Of a stretch of 64,000 nt of DNA, positions 56,197 to 64,000 are shown piece after piece. This DNA comes from a filamentous cyanobacterium ESFC-1 (GTDB lineage Bacteria; Cyanobacteriota; Cyanobacteriia; Cyanobacteriales; Spirulinaceae), in the NCBI GenBank assembly GCA_000380225.1, contig KB904821.1, forward strand, positions 4,949,159-5,013,158. The letters run 5' to 3'. Within the stretch, counting starts at the first letter, position 1. Each line of letters starts with the position of its first letter. A program made the position numbers and the translations under genes. The notes beneath the pieces are model-generated. The model was not told the DNA's origin, searched no databases, and was given only the letters and a program-made list of their open reading frames with translations.

Positions 56197-59100
56197 CTAC
56201 TGCCTAGAACCGTTGACTCGCCGTAGCCAACCCATCAAACTAAACGAAGAACGGTTGGGGGTGTAAACCGTGTCGCTGCTGGTTTCCGGTTCGGATTCGG
56301 CGGGGGGGAGGGGGGCCAGCATTGTGCCGCCTCCGGTGGGGGGTTGTGGGGGTTGTGGGGGTTCGTGGGATGAGAAAAAGCGGTCTTCGAGTTGCTTAAT
56401 CACAATATAGAGGATTGGCACGAAAAAGAGGCTCAAAACGGTCGCGACGAGCATTCCGCCGAAAACGCTGGTTCCCAATGACCAACGACTGGCAGACCCG
56501 GCCCCCTGGGCGACAACGAGGGGGAAGAAGCCGACTAAACTGGAGATGGCGGTCATTAAAATCGGGCGAAAACGCTGTTCTCCGGCTTGGAGGGCGGCTT
56601 TGGGGATGGTTACGCCTGTTTCGCGCAGTTGATTGGCAAATTCGACGATCAGAATGGCGTTTTTGCTGGCAAGGCCAATCAGCATGACGAGGCCGACTTG
56701 GGCATAAACGTCGAGGTTGAGTCCCCGCAAGGCGATAAAGGACAATGCCCCTAACATGGCAATGGGGACGGTGAGGAGGATAATGGTAGGGTCGATGTAG
56801 CTTTCGTATTGGGCGGCGAGGACAAGGAAGACGACGACAATACCTAAGCTAAAGATAATGGGGGCTTGACCGCCAGAGGATTTTTCTTCGCGGGCGGTTC
56901 CCATCCAGGCATAACCGAGGGTGGGTTGGGCGATTTCTTGGTAAGCTTGTTCCATGGCCGCGATCGCCTGACCGGAACTATAACCCGGATTCGGTTGACC
57001 TTGCAGTTTAATTGAACGAAACAGGTTGAAGTGGTTGATGGTTGAGGGGCCCACGACGGTTTCGGCGGTGACGAGACTATCGAGGGAAATCATCTGCCCG
57101 GAGCGCGATCGCACATAAAGTTTTTTGATATCATCGGGATTGGCGCGAAATTGTTGGTCGGCTTGCACATATACCCGATAGCTGCGCGTCCCGTAGTTAA
57201 AATCGTTGACATAGCGAGAACCGAGATAAGCCCCTAAAACGTTGAGGGCATCGTCAAGTTCGACGTTGAGGGCGGCGGCTTTTTCGCGATCGATGGTAAT
57301 TTCCATCTGGGGGGTACTGGCGGTAAACTGGGTAAAGACTTGGCCTGCGATCGCGGGTTTTTGATTCGCTTGTTCAATTAGGGCATAAGCTGACGCGATC
57401 AGATCGTTTATTTCCAACTGACCGCCGCTTCGGTCTTGCAGTTGCAACTCAAAGCCGCCAAAGTTACTCAAACCCTGGACAGGGGGCGCATTAAACGCCA
57501 AAATAAACGCCCCTGGAATTTGCTGAAACTGCCCGTTGAGCCGTTGTACAATTGCTTCTGCGGTTTGATTGGGGTTGCGCCGTTCATTCCAAGGCGTGAG
57601 AGTGCCGAAAAACAGTCCTTTATTCGACGCACTCCCATCAAAGCTAAAACCGCTAATCACAAAGGTAGCCTTGACTTCGGGGATATCTTGCATCTGAGTA
57701 TCAACCCGGTCGAGGATGTCTTGGGTATAGTTCAAGGAAACGCCTTCAGGGGCTTGCACAATGCCTAGGAAGTAGCCTTGGTCTTCGGCAGGGACGAAAC
57801 CACTCGGAACGATGCGATACATCCACAAGGTTAGTCCTAGGGCGACGATAAACAGCCCCATGACAAAGAGTTTGAAGTGACTTAAGAAATCTAGGGCTTG
57901 GCGATAACGCTGAGTAATCCAATCAAAAACTCGGTTAAATTTGCCGAAAAAGCGTCCTAAGATGCCTTGCCGTTCCGATTTGCGCCGTAATAATAAGGCG
58001 GAGATTGCCGGGGAGAAGGTGAGGGCGTTAAACGTAGAGATAACAATCGTGAAGGCAATGGTTAAGGCAAACTGTTGATAGATTTTGCCCGTTGTGCCGG
58101 GGAAAAAGGCCACGGGGATAAAAACCGCCAAAAGCACGATAGAAGTAGCCACAACTGCCCCAGAGAGTTCGCTCATGGCTTCGATGGCGGCACGTCGGGG
58201 TCGCAATCCTTGTTCGATTTTGGCGGCAATGGCTTCGACGACGACAATGGCATCATCCACGACTAATCCGGTGGCTAAAACCATGCCAAACAGGGTTAGG
58301 GTGTTAATTTCAAAGCCAAACACCCAAATAAAGGCAAACGACCCAATTAACGACACGGGAATGGCAACCCCTGGAATGATCGTGGCTCGCCAATCTTGCA
58401 GGAAAATGAAGATAATAAAAGTAACGAGGGCGATCGCGATGAACAAATTTATCACCACTTCTCGCAGGGACGTTTCCACAAATTCCGTCGTATCAAACGC
58501 CACTTGCGCTTGCAATCCTGGCGGGAAATTTTCCTCTAATTCGGCAATTTTGGCTCTAACTTGTTTTGCGACATTTAAAGCATTACTGCCCGGCAATTGA
58601 TAAATCCCGACCCCAATCCCCGGATTTCCCAGGATTTGCACGCTACTGTCGTAGTTTTCTGCCCCTAGCTCGGCGCGACCTACATCTTTGAGCTTAATTA
58701 AACTGCCTGTAGAACTGCGTTTAATAATCAACTCCTCAAATTCGCGGGCATCTTGCAGTTGACTTTGTACCCGCAAACTCATCTGAATTTCTTGGTCTGG
58801 GGGTGCGGGTTGTTGTCCCACTGAACCGACCCCAATTTGAATATTTTGGGCCCGCAGGGCATCAATGACATCCTGAGTCGTCAAGCCACGACTGGCGAGG
58901 GCATTGGGATTCAGCCACAACCGCATCGCATACTGCCGTTCCCCAAAAATCTGCGCTTTACCAACGCCATCCAAGCGGCGGAGTTGATCGACAACAAATA
59001 AATCTAAATAATTACTAATAAAGAGGTCATTGTAGGTTTCATCGGGACTGAAAAAGCCAATCACCAACAGCAAACTATTTGAAGCCTTCTCTGCCAGTAT

Positions 59101-59487
59101 CCCGGTTTGGGTCACGGCTTCGGGTAACTGGGGTTCGGCGGTGGTGAGGCGATTTTGGGTGTTAATCTGCACCAAATCTGGGTCTACACTTGGCCCGAAT
59201 GTGACCGTAATCGAACTTGCGCCATTATTGCTGCTGTTGGACTCGATATATTCCATCCCCTCTACGCCGTTGATTTCCCGTTCGAGGATATTGGTGACGG
59301 AACTTTCAACGGTTTCGGCATCCGCCCCGATATAATTGGCAGAGACTTGTACCTGAGTCGGTGCAATTTCGGGCAAACGCGAAATGGGAAGATTGACCAT
59401 CGCGATCGCGCCAATCAGAGCAATTAATATAGAGCAAACCGTTGTCAGGACAGGCCGCTTAATAAAGGTGTTTACAATCAACAACAT
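56197..59487 (-). CDS. RND efflux pump (HAE1/AcrB type)
   Basis: The 1096-residue transporter has twelve membrane helices and two large periplasmic loops. The proton-relay Asp pair is in LATGLVVDDAIVVVEAI (TM4), as in AcrB. Hydrophobic drugs or toxins are the usual substrates. The C-terminus carries a Pro-rich tail (PPQPPQPPTGGG) beyond the family length. No membrane-fusion protein or TolC-like channel is in the window, so the pump is an orphan here. Its last residues NGSRQ and stop (AGGCAGTAG) fit a GGCAGT heptamer. Confidence 0.95.
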   Translation of the reverse strand: MLLIVNTFIKRPVLTTVCSILIALIGAIAMVNLPISRLPEIAPTQVQVSANYIGADAETVESSVTNILEREINGVEGMEYIESNSSNNGASSITVTFGPSVDPDLVQINTQNRLTTAEPQLPEAVTQTGILAEKASNSLLLVIGFFSPDETYNDLFISNYLDLFVVDQLRRLDGVGKAQIFGERQYAMRLWLNPNALASRGLTTQDVIDALRAQNIQIGVGSVGQQPAPPDQEIQMSLRVQSQLQDAREFEELIIKRSSTGSLIKLKDVGRAELGAENYDSSVQILGNPGIGVGIYQLPGSNALNVAKQVRAKIAELEENFPPGLQAQVAFDTTEFVETSLREVVINLFIAIALVTFIIFIFLQDWRATIIPGVAIPVSLIGSFAFIWVFGFEINTLTLFGMVLATGLVVDDAIVVVEAIAAKIEQGLRPRRAAIEAMSELSGAVVATSIVLLAVFIPVAFFPGTTGKIYQQFALTIAFTIVISTFNALTFSPAISALLLRRKSERQGILGRFFGKFNRVFDWITQRYRQALDFLSHFKLFVMGLFIVALGLTLWMYRIVPSGFVPAEDQGYFLGIVQAPEGVSLNYTQDILDRVDTQMQDIPEVKATFVISGFSFDGSASNKGLFFGTLTPWNERRNPNQTAEAIVQRLNGQFQQIPGAFILAFNAPPVQGLSNFGGFELQLQDRSGGQLEINDLIASAYALIEQANQKPAIAGQVFTQFTASTPQMEITIDREKAAALNVELDDALNVLGAYLGSRYVNDFNYGTRSYRVYVQADQQFRANPDDIKKLYVRSRSGQMISLDSLVTAETVVGPSTINHFNLFRSIKLQGQPNPGYSSGQAIAAMEQAYQEIAQPTLGYAWMGTAREEKSSGGQAPIIFSLGIVVVFLVLAAQYESYIDPTIILLTVPIAMLGALSFIALRGLNLDVYAQVGLVMLIGLASKNAILIVEFANQLRETGVTIPKAALQAGEQRFRPILMTAISSLVGFFPLVVAQGAGSASRWSLGTSVFGGMLVATVLSLFFVPILYIVIKQLEDRFFSSHEPPQPPQPPTGGGTMLAPLPPAESEPETSSDTVYTPNRSSFSLMGWLRRVNGSRQ

Positions 59488-59584
59488 AGAAGCTAGGCAG
59501 ATGAGGGACGGGCCGAATCGCTCGGTGTTTCAAGCCGATGACACCGATCATAACGTAGCAGGCTTTTTTCAGTTATCAGCTTCT

Positions 59585-59835
59585 AGGGGGCAGTCGGCAA
59601 TCGGCAATCGGCAGTAGTTCTTAGGCAGTAGGCAGTGGGTCTTAGGCAGTCGGCAATCGGCTTGTAGGGGCGGGGTTTCCCCGCCCAACAACCAATAACC
59701 AATAACCAATAACCAACAACCCAGACAAGGGCTAAAGCCCTTACTACTAACCAATAACCAACAACCAATAACCCAGACAAGGGCTAAAGCCCTTACTACT
59801 AACCAATAACCAGTAACAAATAACCAAGGACAAAG
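59585..59835. repeat. Mosaic of heptamers and REP-like palindrome
   Basis: CAATCGG, AGGCAGT and CCAATAA heptamers, plus GTAGGGGCGGGGTTTCCCCGCCC (59662-59687). A 36-bp block (CCCAGACAAGGGCTAAAGCCC...ACTAACC) is repeated in tandem at 59720 and 59772. It lies between the divergent RND and dnaN genes. Confidence 0.85.
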
Positions 59836-59895
59836 GACAAACGACGAACGACTGCGGTAAAATCGATTTGCTCTACAGCCCATTGTGTCGCGCTC

Positions 59896-61068
59896 ATGAA
59901 ATTTGTTTGTAGTCAAAGCGATCTCAACGCTAATCTCTCTATTGTCGGTCGTGCCGTTCCTTCTCGACCGACCCATCCCGTTTTAGGAAACGTGCTGCTG
60001 ATTGCCGATTCTAAGTCCCAGAAAATCAGCTTGCGGGGCTTTGACCTCAGCTTGGGGATTCAAACCAGCTTCCCGGCACAAGTAACGGTCGGTGGGGCGA
60101 TTACCCTTCCGGCAAAACTCCTCAATGATATTGTTTCTCGCCTCAGCGAAGGAGAAATTACCCTCAGTCATGATGATGAGGAGGGCGAGACTGATGTCGA
60201 AGAAGGGTCTATCGCCACTTTAACCTCGACTTCAGGGCGGTATCAACTGCGGAGTCTCAATGCTGAGGAATATCCAGACCTGCCATCGGTCGAAGATGGA
60301 GAAGCCCTCAACCTCTCGATTGCGGCGTTGAGTGAGGGGCTGCGGTCTAGCTTGTTTGCGGCGAGTACCGAGGAAAGCAAGCAAGTCCTGACGGGGATTC
60401 ACCTGAGTCAACCGGAAGCGGGTCATTTGGAATTTGCGGCGACGGATGGCCATCGTTTGGCGGTGGTGCAAACGATGCAAGAGGAAACCGAAGTTGAATC
60501 TGAAGAAACAGACGATCCTTTTGCGGTGACGATTCCGGCCCGAGCGTTACGGGAACTGGAACGAATTTTAGCAGCCCACAGTAATGAAGATACTTTATCG
60601 TTGAAGTTTAATGAGTCTCAAGTGGTGTTTGAAATTGGCGACCAACGCCTCACCAGTCGCAAGTTAGAGGGGGCTTATCCGGCGTATCAACAGTTAATTC
60701 CCAGTCAGTTTTCGATCCAAATGGCAGTAGAACGGAAGCTTTTAATTAGTTGTTTAGAACGGGTTTCGGTGCTGGCGGATCAAAAAAATAATGTGGTAAA
60801 TTTTGACCTCAACAGCGACGATCAACAGTTGTCTTTGAGTGTGGATAGTGCGGATTTTGGCAGTGCGATCGAGTCGATTCCGGCGCAAATTTCAGGGGAT
60901 AGTATTGTGGTGGCGTTTAATGTTAAATATCTTATGGATGGGTTAAAGGCGTTGCCGACTTCGGAGATTCAAATGCAGCTTAATACGCCGATGCAACCGA
61001 TTATTTTTAATCCGTTGGGGGGTGTGAAAATGACGTATTTGGTAATGCCTGTTCAAATCAGGGATTAA
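59896..61068 (+). CDS. dnaN: DNA polymerase III beta sliding clamp
   Basis: The 390-residue protein is the processivity clamp; it forms a ring of two molecules, each with three similar domains (about 1-125, 130-255 and 260-390). MKFVCSQSDLNANLSIVGRAVPSRPTHPVLGNVLLIAD and the C-terminal NPLGGVKMTYLVMPVQIRD are typical. An acidic insertion (DDEEGETDVEEG, about 94-105) is seen. dnaN usually sits near oriC, but I see no DnaA-box cluster in the flanks. The heptamer sequence TTAACAATTTACAATG starts at its stop codon. Confidence 0.98.
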   Translation: MKFVCSQSDLNANLSIVGRAVPSRPTHPVLGNVLLIADSKSQKISLRGFDLSLGIQTSFPAQVTVGGAITLPAKLLNDIVSRLSEGEITLSHDDEEGETDVEEGSIATLTSTSGRYQLRSLNAEEYPDLPSVEDGEALNLSIAALSEGLRSSLFAASTEESKQVLTGIHLSQPEAGHLEFAATDGHRLAVVQTMQEETEVESEETDDPFAVTIPARALRELERILAAHSNEDTLSLKFNESQVVFEIGDQRLTSRKLEGAYPAYQQLIPSQFSIQMAVERKLLISCLERVSVLADQKNNVVNFDLNSDDQQLSLSVDSADFGSAIESIPAQISGDSIVVAFNVKYLMDGLKALPTSEIQMQLNTPMQPIIFNPLGGVKMTYLVMPVQIRD

Positions 61069-61155
61069 TTAACAATTTACAATGAACAATTTACAATGAG
61101 AGAACATTAAGACCAATGACTAATGACTAATGACTAATAACCAATGACGAATGGC
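61069..61155. repeat. Heptamer array (AATGACT) between dnaN and CDF gene
   Basis: ACAATTTACAATGAAC units, then ATGACTA/ATGACCA units. The start codon of the CDF gene (ATGACGAATGG) is the last unit. Confidence 0.8.
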
Positions 61156-62013
61156 AAAAACCATTACTTAACAAGTCGTTTAGTGTTGTGGACAACACTA
61201 GGACTTTTGCTGTTGTTGTTGTGGGTGAAGGTTTCGACGGGGCTTGATGTAAATTCGTTGAGTTTGCTGTCGGAGTCTTTACATACGGCGATCGCGGGGT
61301 TTAGTTTATTAGTCAGTTGGTTAGCTGTAACTGAAGTTGACCGACCCACGGGCCGAGAAATTTATGGTCACGGGAAACGGGAAACGGTGTTGGTTTTGAT
61401 TTTCGCGATCGCGCTGAGTTGGGCTTGGTTTGATTTAGCTCGCTCGACGATTATTGTATTGCTCAATTGGGGAAATCCAGTAACAAGTATTCGGGCCAAT
61501 TTGCCTTTGTTACAGTTGTTAGGATTACTGGTGGCGCTAACTTTGGGTTTGGGATTGTTTAATCGGGTACAAAGTGGCATTTTGAATTACCCGATTTTAC
61601 GTTTTAATGCCAATCAATTGTTTAAGGATGCGTTTCTTTTAGCTATTGTCACGGGTAGCATTGCGGGGGTGTGGTGGGGAGAGCCTTTGTTTGATGCGAT
61701 CGCGTCTTTTATGTTACTGATTTTAGCTTTAGATAATTTTTGGCAGGTGTTGAGTTGGCATTTGCCTTTACTTCTCGAACAAGTCGCGATCGCCCCGGAA
61801 ATCCTAGAAGAATTAATCGATGAGGTGGAGGGGGTCAAAAAGTGCTATAACGTCCGTTCTAGGGGCATGGTGGGGCGTTTGGTGTACATTTCGATGCACC
61901 TTACCCTAGAGCCGAAAATTAAAGCCATGACCCCCCAAATTGCTCGCAGTATCGAGAAGGCTTTGCGCGATCGCTACGGCCCCATTCAAGTCACTTTAAT
62001 TGTTGAGTCGTGA
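61144..62013 (+). CDS. Cation diffusion facilitator-like transporter
   Basis: The 289-residue protein has about six membrane segments and a cytosolic C-terminal domain (about 205-289; EILEELIDEVEGVKKCYNVRSRGMVGRLVYISMHLTLEP), like CDF metal transporters. The metal-site motif in TM2 is less clear: SESLHTAIAGFSLLVSW has Ser/Glu/His in place of HxxxD. It may transport a different cation. The ATG is embedded in heptamer repeats. It follows dnaN by 75 bases but has no functional link. Confidence 0.85.
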   Translation: MTNGKNHYLTSRLVLWTTLGLLLLLLWVKVSTGLDVNSLSLLSESLHTAIAGFSLLVSWLAVTEVDRPTGREIYGHGKRETVLVLIFAIALSWAWFDLARSTIIVLLNWGNPVTSIRANLPLLQLLGLLVALTLGLGLFNRVQSGILNYPILRFNANQLFKDAFLLAIVTGSIAGVWWGEPLFDAIASFMLLILALDNFWQVLSWHLPLLLEQVAIAPEILEELIDEVEGVKKCYNVRSRGMVGRLVYISMHLTLEPKIKAMTPQIARSIEKALRDRYGPIQVTLIVES

Positions 62014-62032
62014 ACTAATATCAAAAAACCAC

Positions 62033-62096
62033 AGAACCCCGGTTTCTGGCTTAAAATTTCAATTTTCTGTGTAAGCAAATAAGAAACCGGGGTTCT
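62033..62096. terminator. AGAACCCCGGTTTCT palindrome
   Basis: Fifteen-bp inverted repeat arms (62033-62047 and 62082-62096) with a 34-base interior between the convergent CDF and SDR-PhyH genes. It may be a bidirectional terminator or a mobile palindrome. Confidence 0.6.
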
Positions 62097-62126
62097 CAAA
62101 CAGTATTTTTTCGGATTTAATATAAG

Positions 62127-63710
62127 CTACAACGCTATAGGTTTTGAGGATTTGGGGCTGTATCCCGGCGTAATTTCAACATCAGCGCGGGCAATTCTTA
62201 AGGTTAAGGAAAGCCGCACTTTGCCACTAAGATTGCGAACAGAGCGATGAATTAATTGATCGGAAAATAAGATAAATTGTCCGGGTTTTAAAACAACCGG
62301 AATGGCTTGTGCTGCGAGTTCTGGGGGAACATCAAAAAAGGGACTACCACTAAAAGGATCGGTGGCTTGAATTTTGACGCGATCGCTATTAATATCTAAA
62401 AACTCAAAGCCGTTTAAGGCTGTTACTTCAGTTAGGGCAATATAAACATGAACAGTCTTGCTATTTGGAGCAATTAATTGAGGGTAAGAATCTTGATGCC
62501 ATAAAGGAATTAGTTTTTGACCCGGATAATTTGCCCATAATTCTGACCGCCATAATACGATATCTTCGCCTAAATTATTTCGCAATACTTCTAATAGTTT
62601 TTGGTCTTGACATAATCGCCAAACTGCATCCGAATCAAGATGTCTTTCCATATAAAATTCTCGCTTCCACTGTTGAATCAAAGCCAGAACCGCCGATCCG
62701 ACTCGACCTCGGAATAATAGTTTTAGGGGATTCGTTAGATTTTTAGGAGATTTGGGTAATACTTTTGTAAAAATTTCTTGGGTAATTGACGCGATTTCTG
62801 CTGCGGTTAAATCGAGATGATGAACTCCCAAAATATGCTGATATTTCTGAGGATTAATGGTAGTAGGAAGGGCGCGATCGAATTGAGTCCAAATCAAACT
62901 TTTTTGCATTAAACTTTGGGCAAGTTGGCGATCTTGAGCAACATCCGGTAAAACAAATGGTTGCGCTTTACTGTCGAGAAATTGACCGCTAATACCCAAC
63001 ATTTCTGGGGAAGTTGCACAAAACAAACTACTATACGCACCTTCTTCTGGAGAAAGCCCTAACCTCAGCAAGCGACTCAACTGATGTCCCAGGGTAATAT
63101 TTGAACGCACAAAACCCGGATGAACTGCATTCACTGTAACTTCGGTTGGCTTTAATGTTCTGGCTAATTCTAGGGTAAAAAGTAGCAAGCAAAACTTAGA
63201 AACTGCATAAAGTTCTAAGAAATTAAGCGGTGTTTTTTGGGTTAAAAGATGCCAAGGAATCCCTTGCGGACGCAATGCTAAATCCGAAGCCACCATGACA
63301 ATGCGACTCGGTGCTGATTGTTGGAGTTTATTTAATAACAATTGAGTCAGTAAAAAATGACCTAAATAATTCGTTCCCCAAATCCGTTCAAAGCCTTCTT
63401 GGGTTGTGCCTCTGTGATGAAATATTCCGGCATTATTGATTAAAACGTGCAGAGGAAGATCGCGTTTTTCAAACTCTTGAACGCAGCGACGGACTGAAGC
63501 CAAAGAAGCTAAATCGAGGGGTAGAAACTCGACATTTTGATTATTACTGCGCTGACGAATATACGCGATCGCGTTGGCTGCTTTAGTCGCAGAACGACAA
63601 GCGATAAAAACATGATATCCTTTTCGGGCCAAGCCGAGTGCAGTCATTAAACCCACACCAGAATTGCCACCAGTAACGAGACTAACTGGCCGATCAATCA
63701 TGGCTGGCAA
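62127..63710 (-). CDS. SDR-PhyH fusion: NAD(P) oxidoreductase plus phytanoyl-CoA dioxygenase-like domain
   Basis: This 527-residue protein joins two enzymes. Residues about 5-290 are a retinol-dehydrogenase-like SDR: TGGNSGVG (13-20), NNAG (92-95), Ser142, Tyr168 and Lys172 (YAVSK). Residues about 295-515 resemble PhyH Fe(II)/2-oxoglutarate dioxygenases: His405 and Asp407 (WHQDSYP), His488 (DQLIHRSVRN) and Arg499/Arg505 for 2-oxoglutarate. All key residues are present, so both sites are probably active. The substrate is unknown; a lipid or polyketide alcohol is a reasonable guess. Codon use is like that of neighbours. The gene is monocistronic. Confidence 0.88.
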   Translation of the reverse strand: MPAMIDRPVSLVTGGNSGVGLMTALGLARKGYHVFIACRSATKAANAIAYIRQRSNNQNVEFLPLDLASLASVRRCVQEFEKRDLPLHVLINNAGIFHHRGTTQEGFERIWGTNYLGHFLLTQLLLNKLQQSAPSRIVMVASDLALRPQGIPWHLLTQKTPLNFLELYAVSKFCLLLFTLELARTLKPTEVTVNAVHPGFVRSNITLGHQLSRLLRLGLSPEEGAYSSLFCATSPEMLGISGQFLDSKAQPFVLPDVAQDRQLAQSLMQKSLIWTQFDRALPTTINPQKYQHILGVHHLDLTAAEIASITQEIFTKVLPKSPKNLTNPLKLLFRGRVGSAVLALIQQWKREFYMERHLDSDAVWRLCQDQKLLEVLRNNLGEDIVLWRSELWANYPGQKLIPLWHQDSYPQLIAPNSKTVHVYIALTEVTALNGFEFLDINSDRVKIQATDPFSGSPFFDVPPELAAQAIPVVLKPGQFILFSDQLIHRSVRNLSGKVRLSLTLRIARADVEITPGYSPKSSKPIAL

Positions 63711-63835
63711 TCCGCATAAAATAAGGTAGATTCATTAATGAGAAGGATACTGTTCTATTCGCTATTATTGCAGGATTTTGGTAGGAAAAGCTATGATTTG
63801 ATGCGATCGCGTCTTATTCCTCATTTGAGCCACCA

Positions 63836-64000
63836 TTACACGCAGCCTTCAATAGCGAGAACATCGGGTAACTGACCACTCCGAAAACGCTGGACTGTAC
63901 CGCTACCGTCGGTTTCAAAAATCACGCGATAATTGCTATTTTTAGCACTTTTAGGCACATAAATCAAATATTTCCCCTCTGGATCGTAGGGGTGTTCCTC
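63836..64000 (-). CDS. C-terminal end of an unrecognised protein (partial)
   Basis: An open frame enters from the right edge on the minus strand and ends at TAA (63836-63838), giving 54 residues: EEHPYDPEGKYLIYVPKSAK ... and a C-terminal LPDVLAIEGCV. I do not recognise the family. Continuous coding to the edge and typical composition suggest a real gene that extends beyond the window. Confidence 0.6.
   Translation of the reverse strand, partial: EEHPYDPEGKYLIYVPKSAKNSNYRVIFETDGSGTVQRFRSGQLPDVLAIEGCV

Noticed and set aside
59488-59895. oriC next to dnaN
   Set aside because: I found no cluster of DnaA-box-like TTATCCACA sequences; region is filled with repeats.
5566-63835. tRNA or rRNA genes in the gaps
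   Set aside because: I looked for TTCGAATC-type T-loops and cloverleaf pairing in the gaps and found none; by eye only.

Overview
The window is cyanobacterial. Evidence seen: the octamer GCGATCGC (HIP1) occurs many times, often inside genes; psb27 (photosystem II assembly), shc (hopanoid synthesis), an RpaA-like OmpR regulator, DUF1830, DUF4079 and DUF3122 proteins, a four-Cys kinase-WD40 protein, and many heptanucleotide tandem arrays (the STRR type described in cyanobacteria). I see no rRNA, tRNA or CRISPR. Inference: a free-living, repeat-rich, probably filamentous cyanobacterium; I cannot name the species.

Layout. 1-3692: 3' part of a large secreted kexin-like protease with Calx-beta and beta-propeller repeats. 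3.9-15 kb: ilvD, a pentapeptide protein, a kinase-like WD40 protein, a Ca2+/H+ exchanger, a GH57 protein and a HAD phosphatase. 15-25 kb: a PAS/GAF/GGDEF/EAL protein, a lone sugar ABC permease, lipB, metH, an aspartic protease and a hypothetical protein. 25.7-31 kb: cobU, then a probable sulfide-response cluster: a divergent 4Fe-4S membrane protein, sulfide:quinone oxidoreductase with a palindrome at its promoter, ArsR regulator, Tll0287-like haem protein, DUF3122 protein and SCP2-like protein. 31-37 kb: radical SAM protein, old-yellow-enzyme, B12/radical SAM protein, DUF1830, a decayed IS200/IS605 element with a tnpB remnant, DUF4079, lepB. 37-49.5 kb: shc, a zinc-ribbon membrane protein, CheW, a PFL-activase-like enzyme, a 1517-aa adenylate cyclase with a UrtA/AmiC-like sensor, a glycosyltransferase and rpaA. 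50-64 kb: acyl-CoA dehydrogenase-like protein, psb27, a family-10 glycosidase-like protein, Uma2 protein, pentapeptide/TPR protein, RND pump, dnaN, CDF transporter, an SDR-PhyH fusion and the end of an unknown gene.

Most genes are single transcription units of mixed orientation with little operon structure. The exception is the 27.3-30.8 kb cluster. The intergenic DNA is unusually rich in structure: (i) heptamer arrays that begin at, or within a few bases of, the stop codon of a dozen or more genes; (ii) a 130-bp MITE present twice with identical sequence, plus a diverged relative whose hairpins are preserved by paired changes; (iii) further palindromic elements of 62, 77 and about 190-210 bp; (iv) the IS605 remnant. 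The best candidates for new biology are the sulfide cluster, the UrtA-like/PAS/cyclase protein, the SDR-PhyH fusion, the probable pseudokinase, and the link between heptamer arrays and stop codons.
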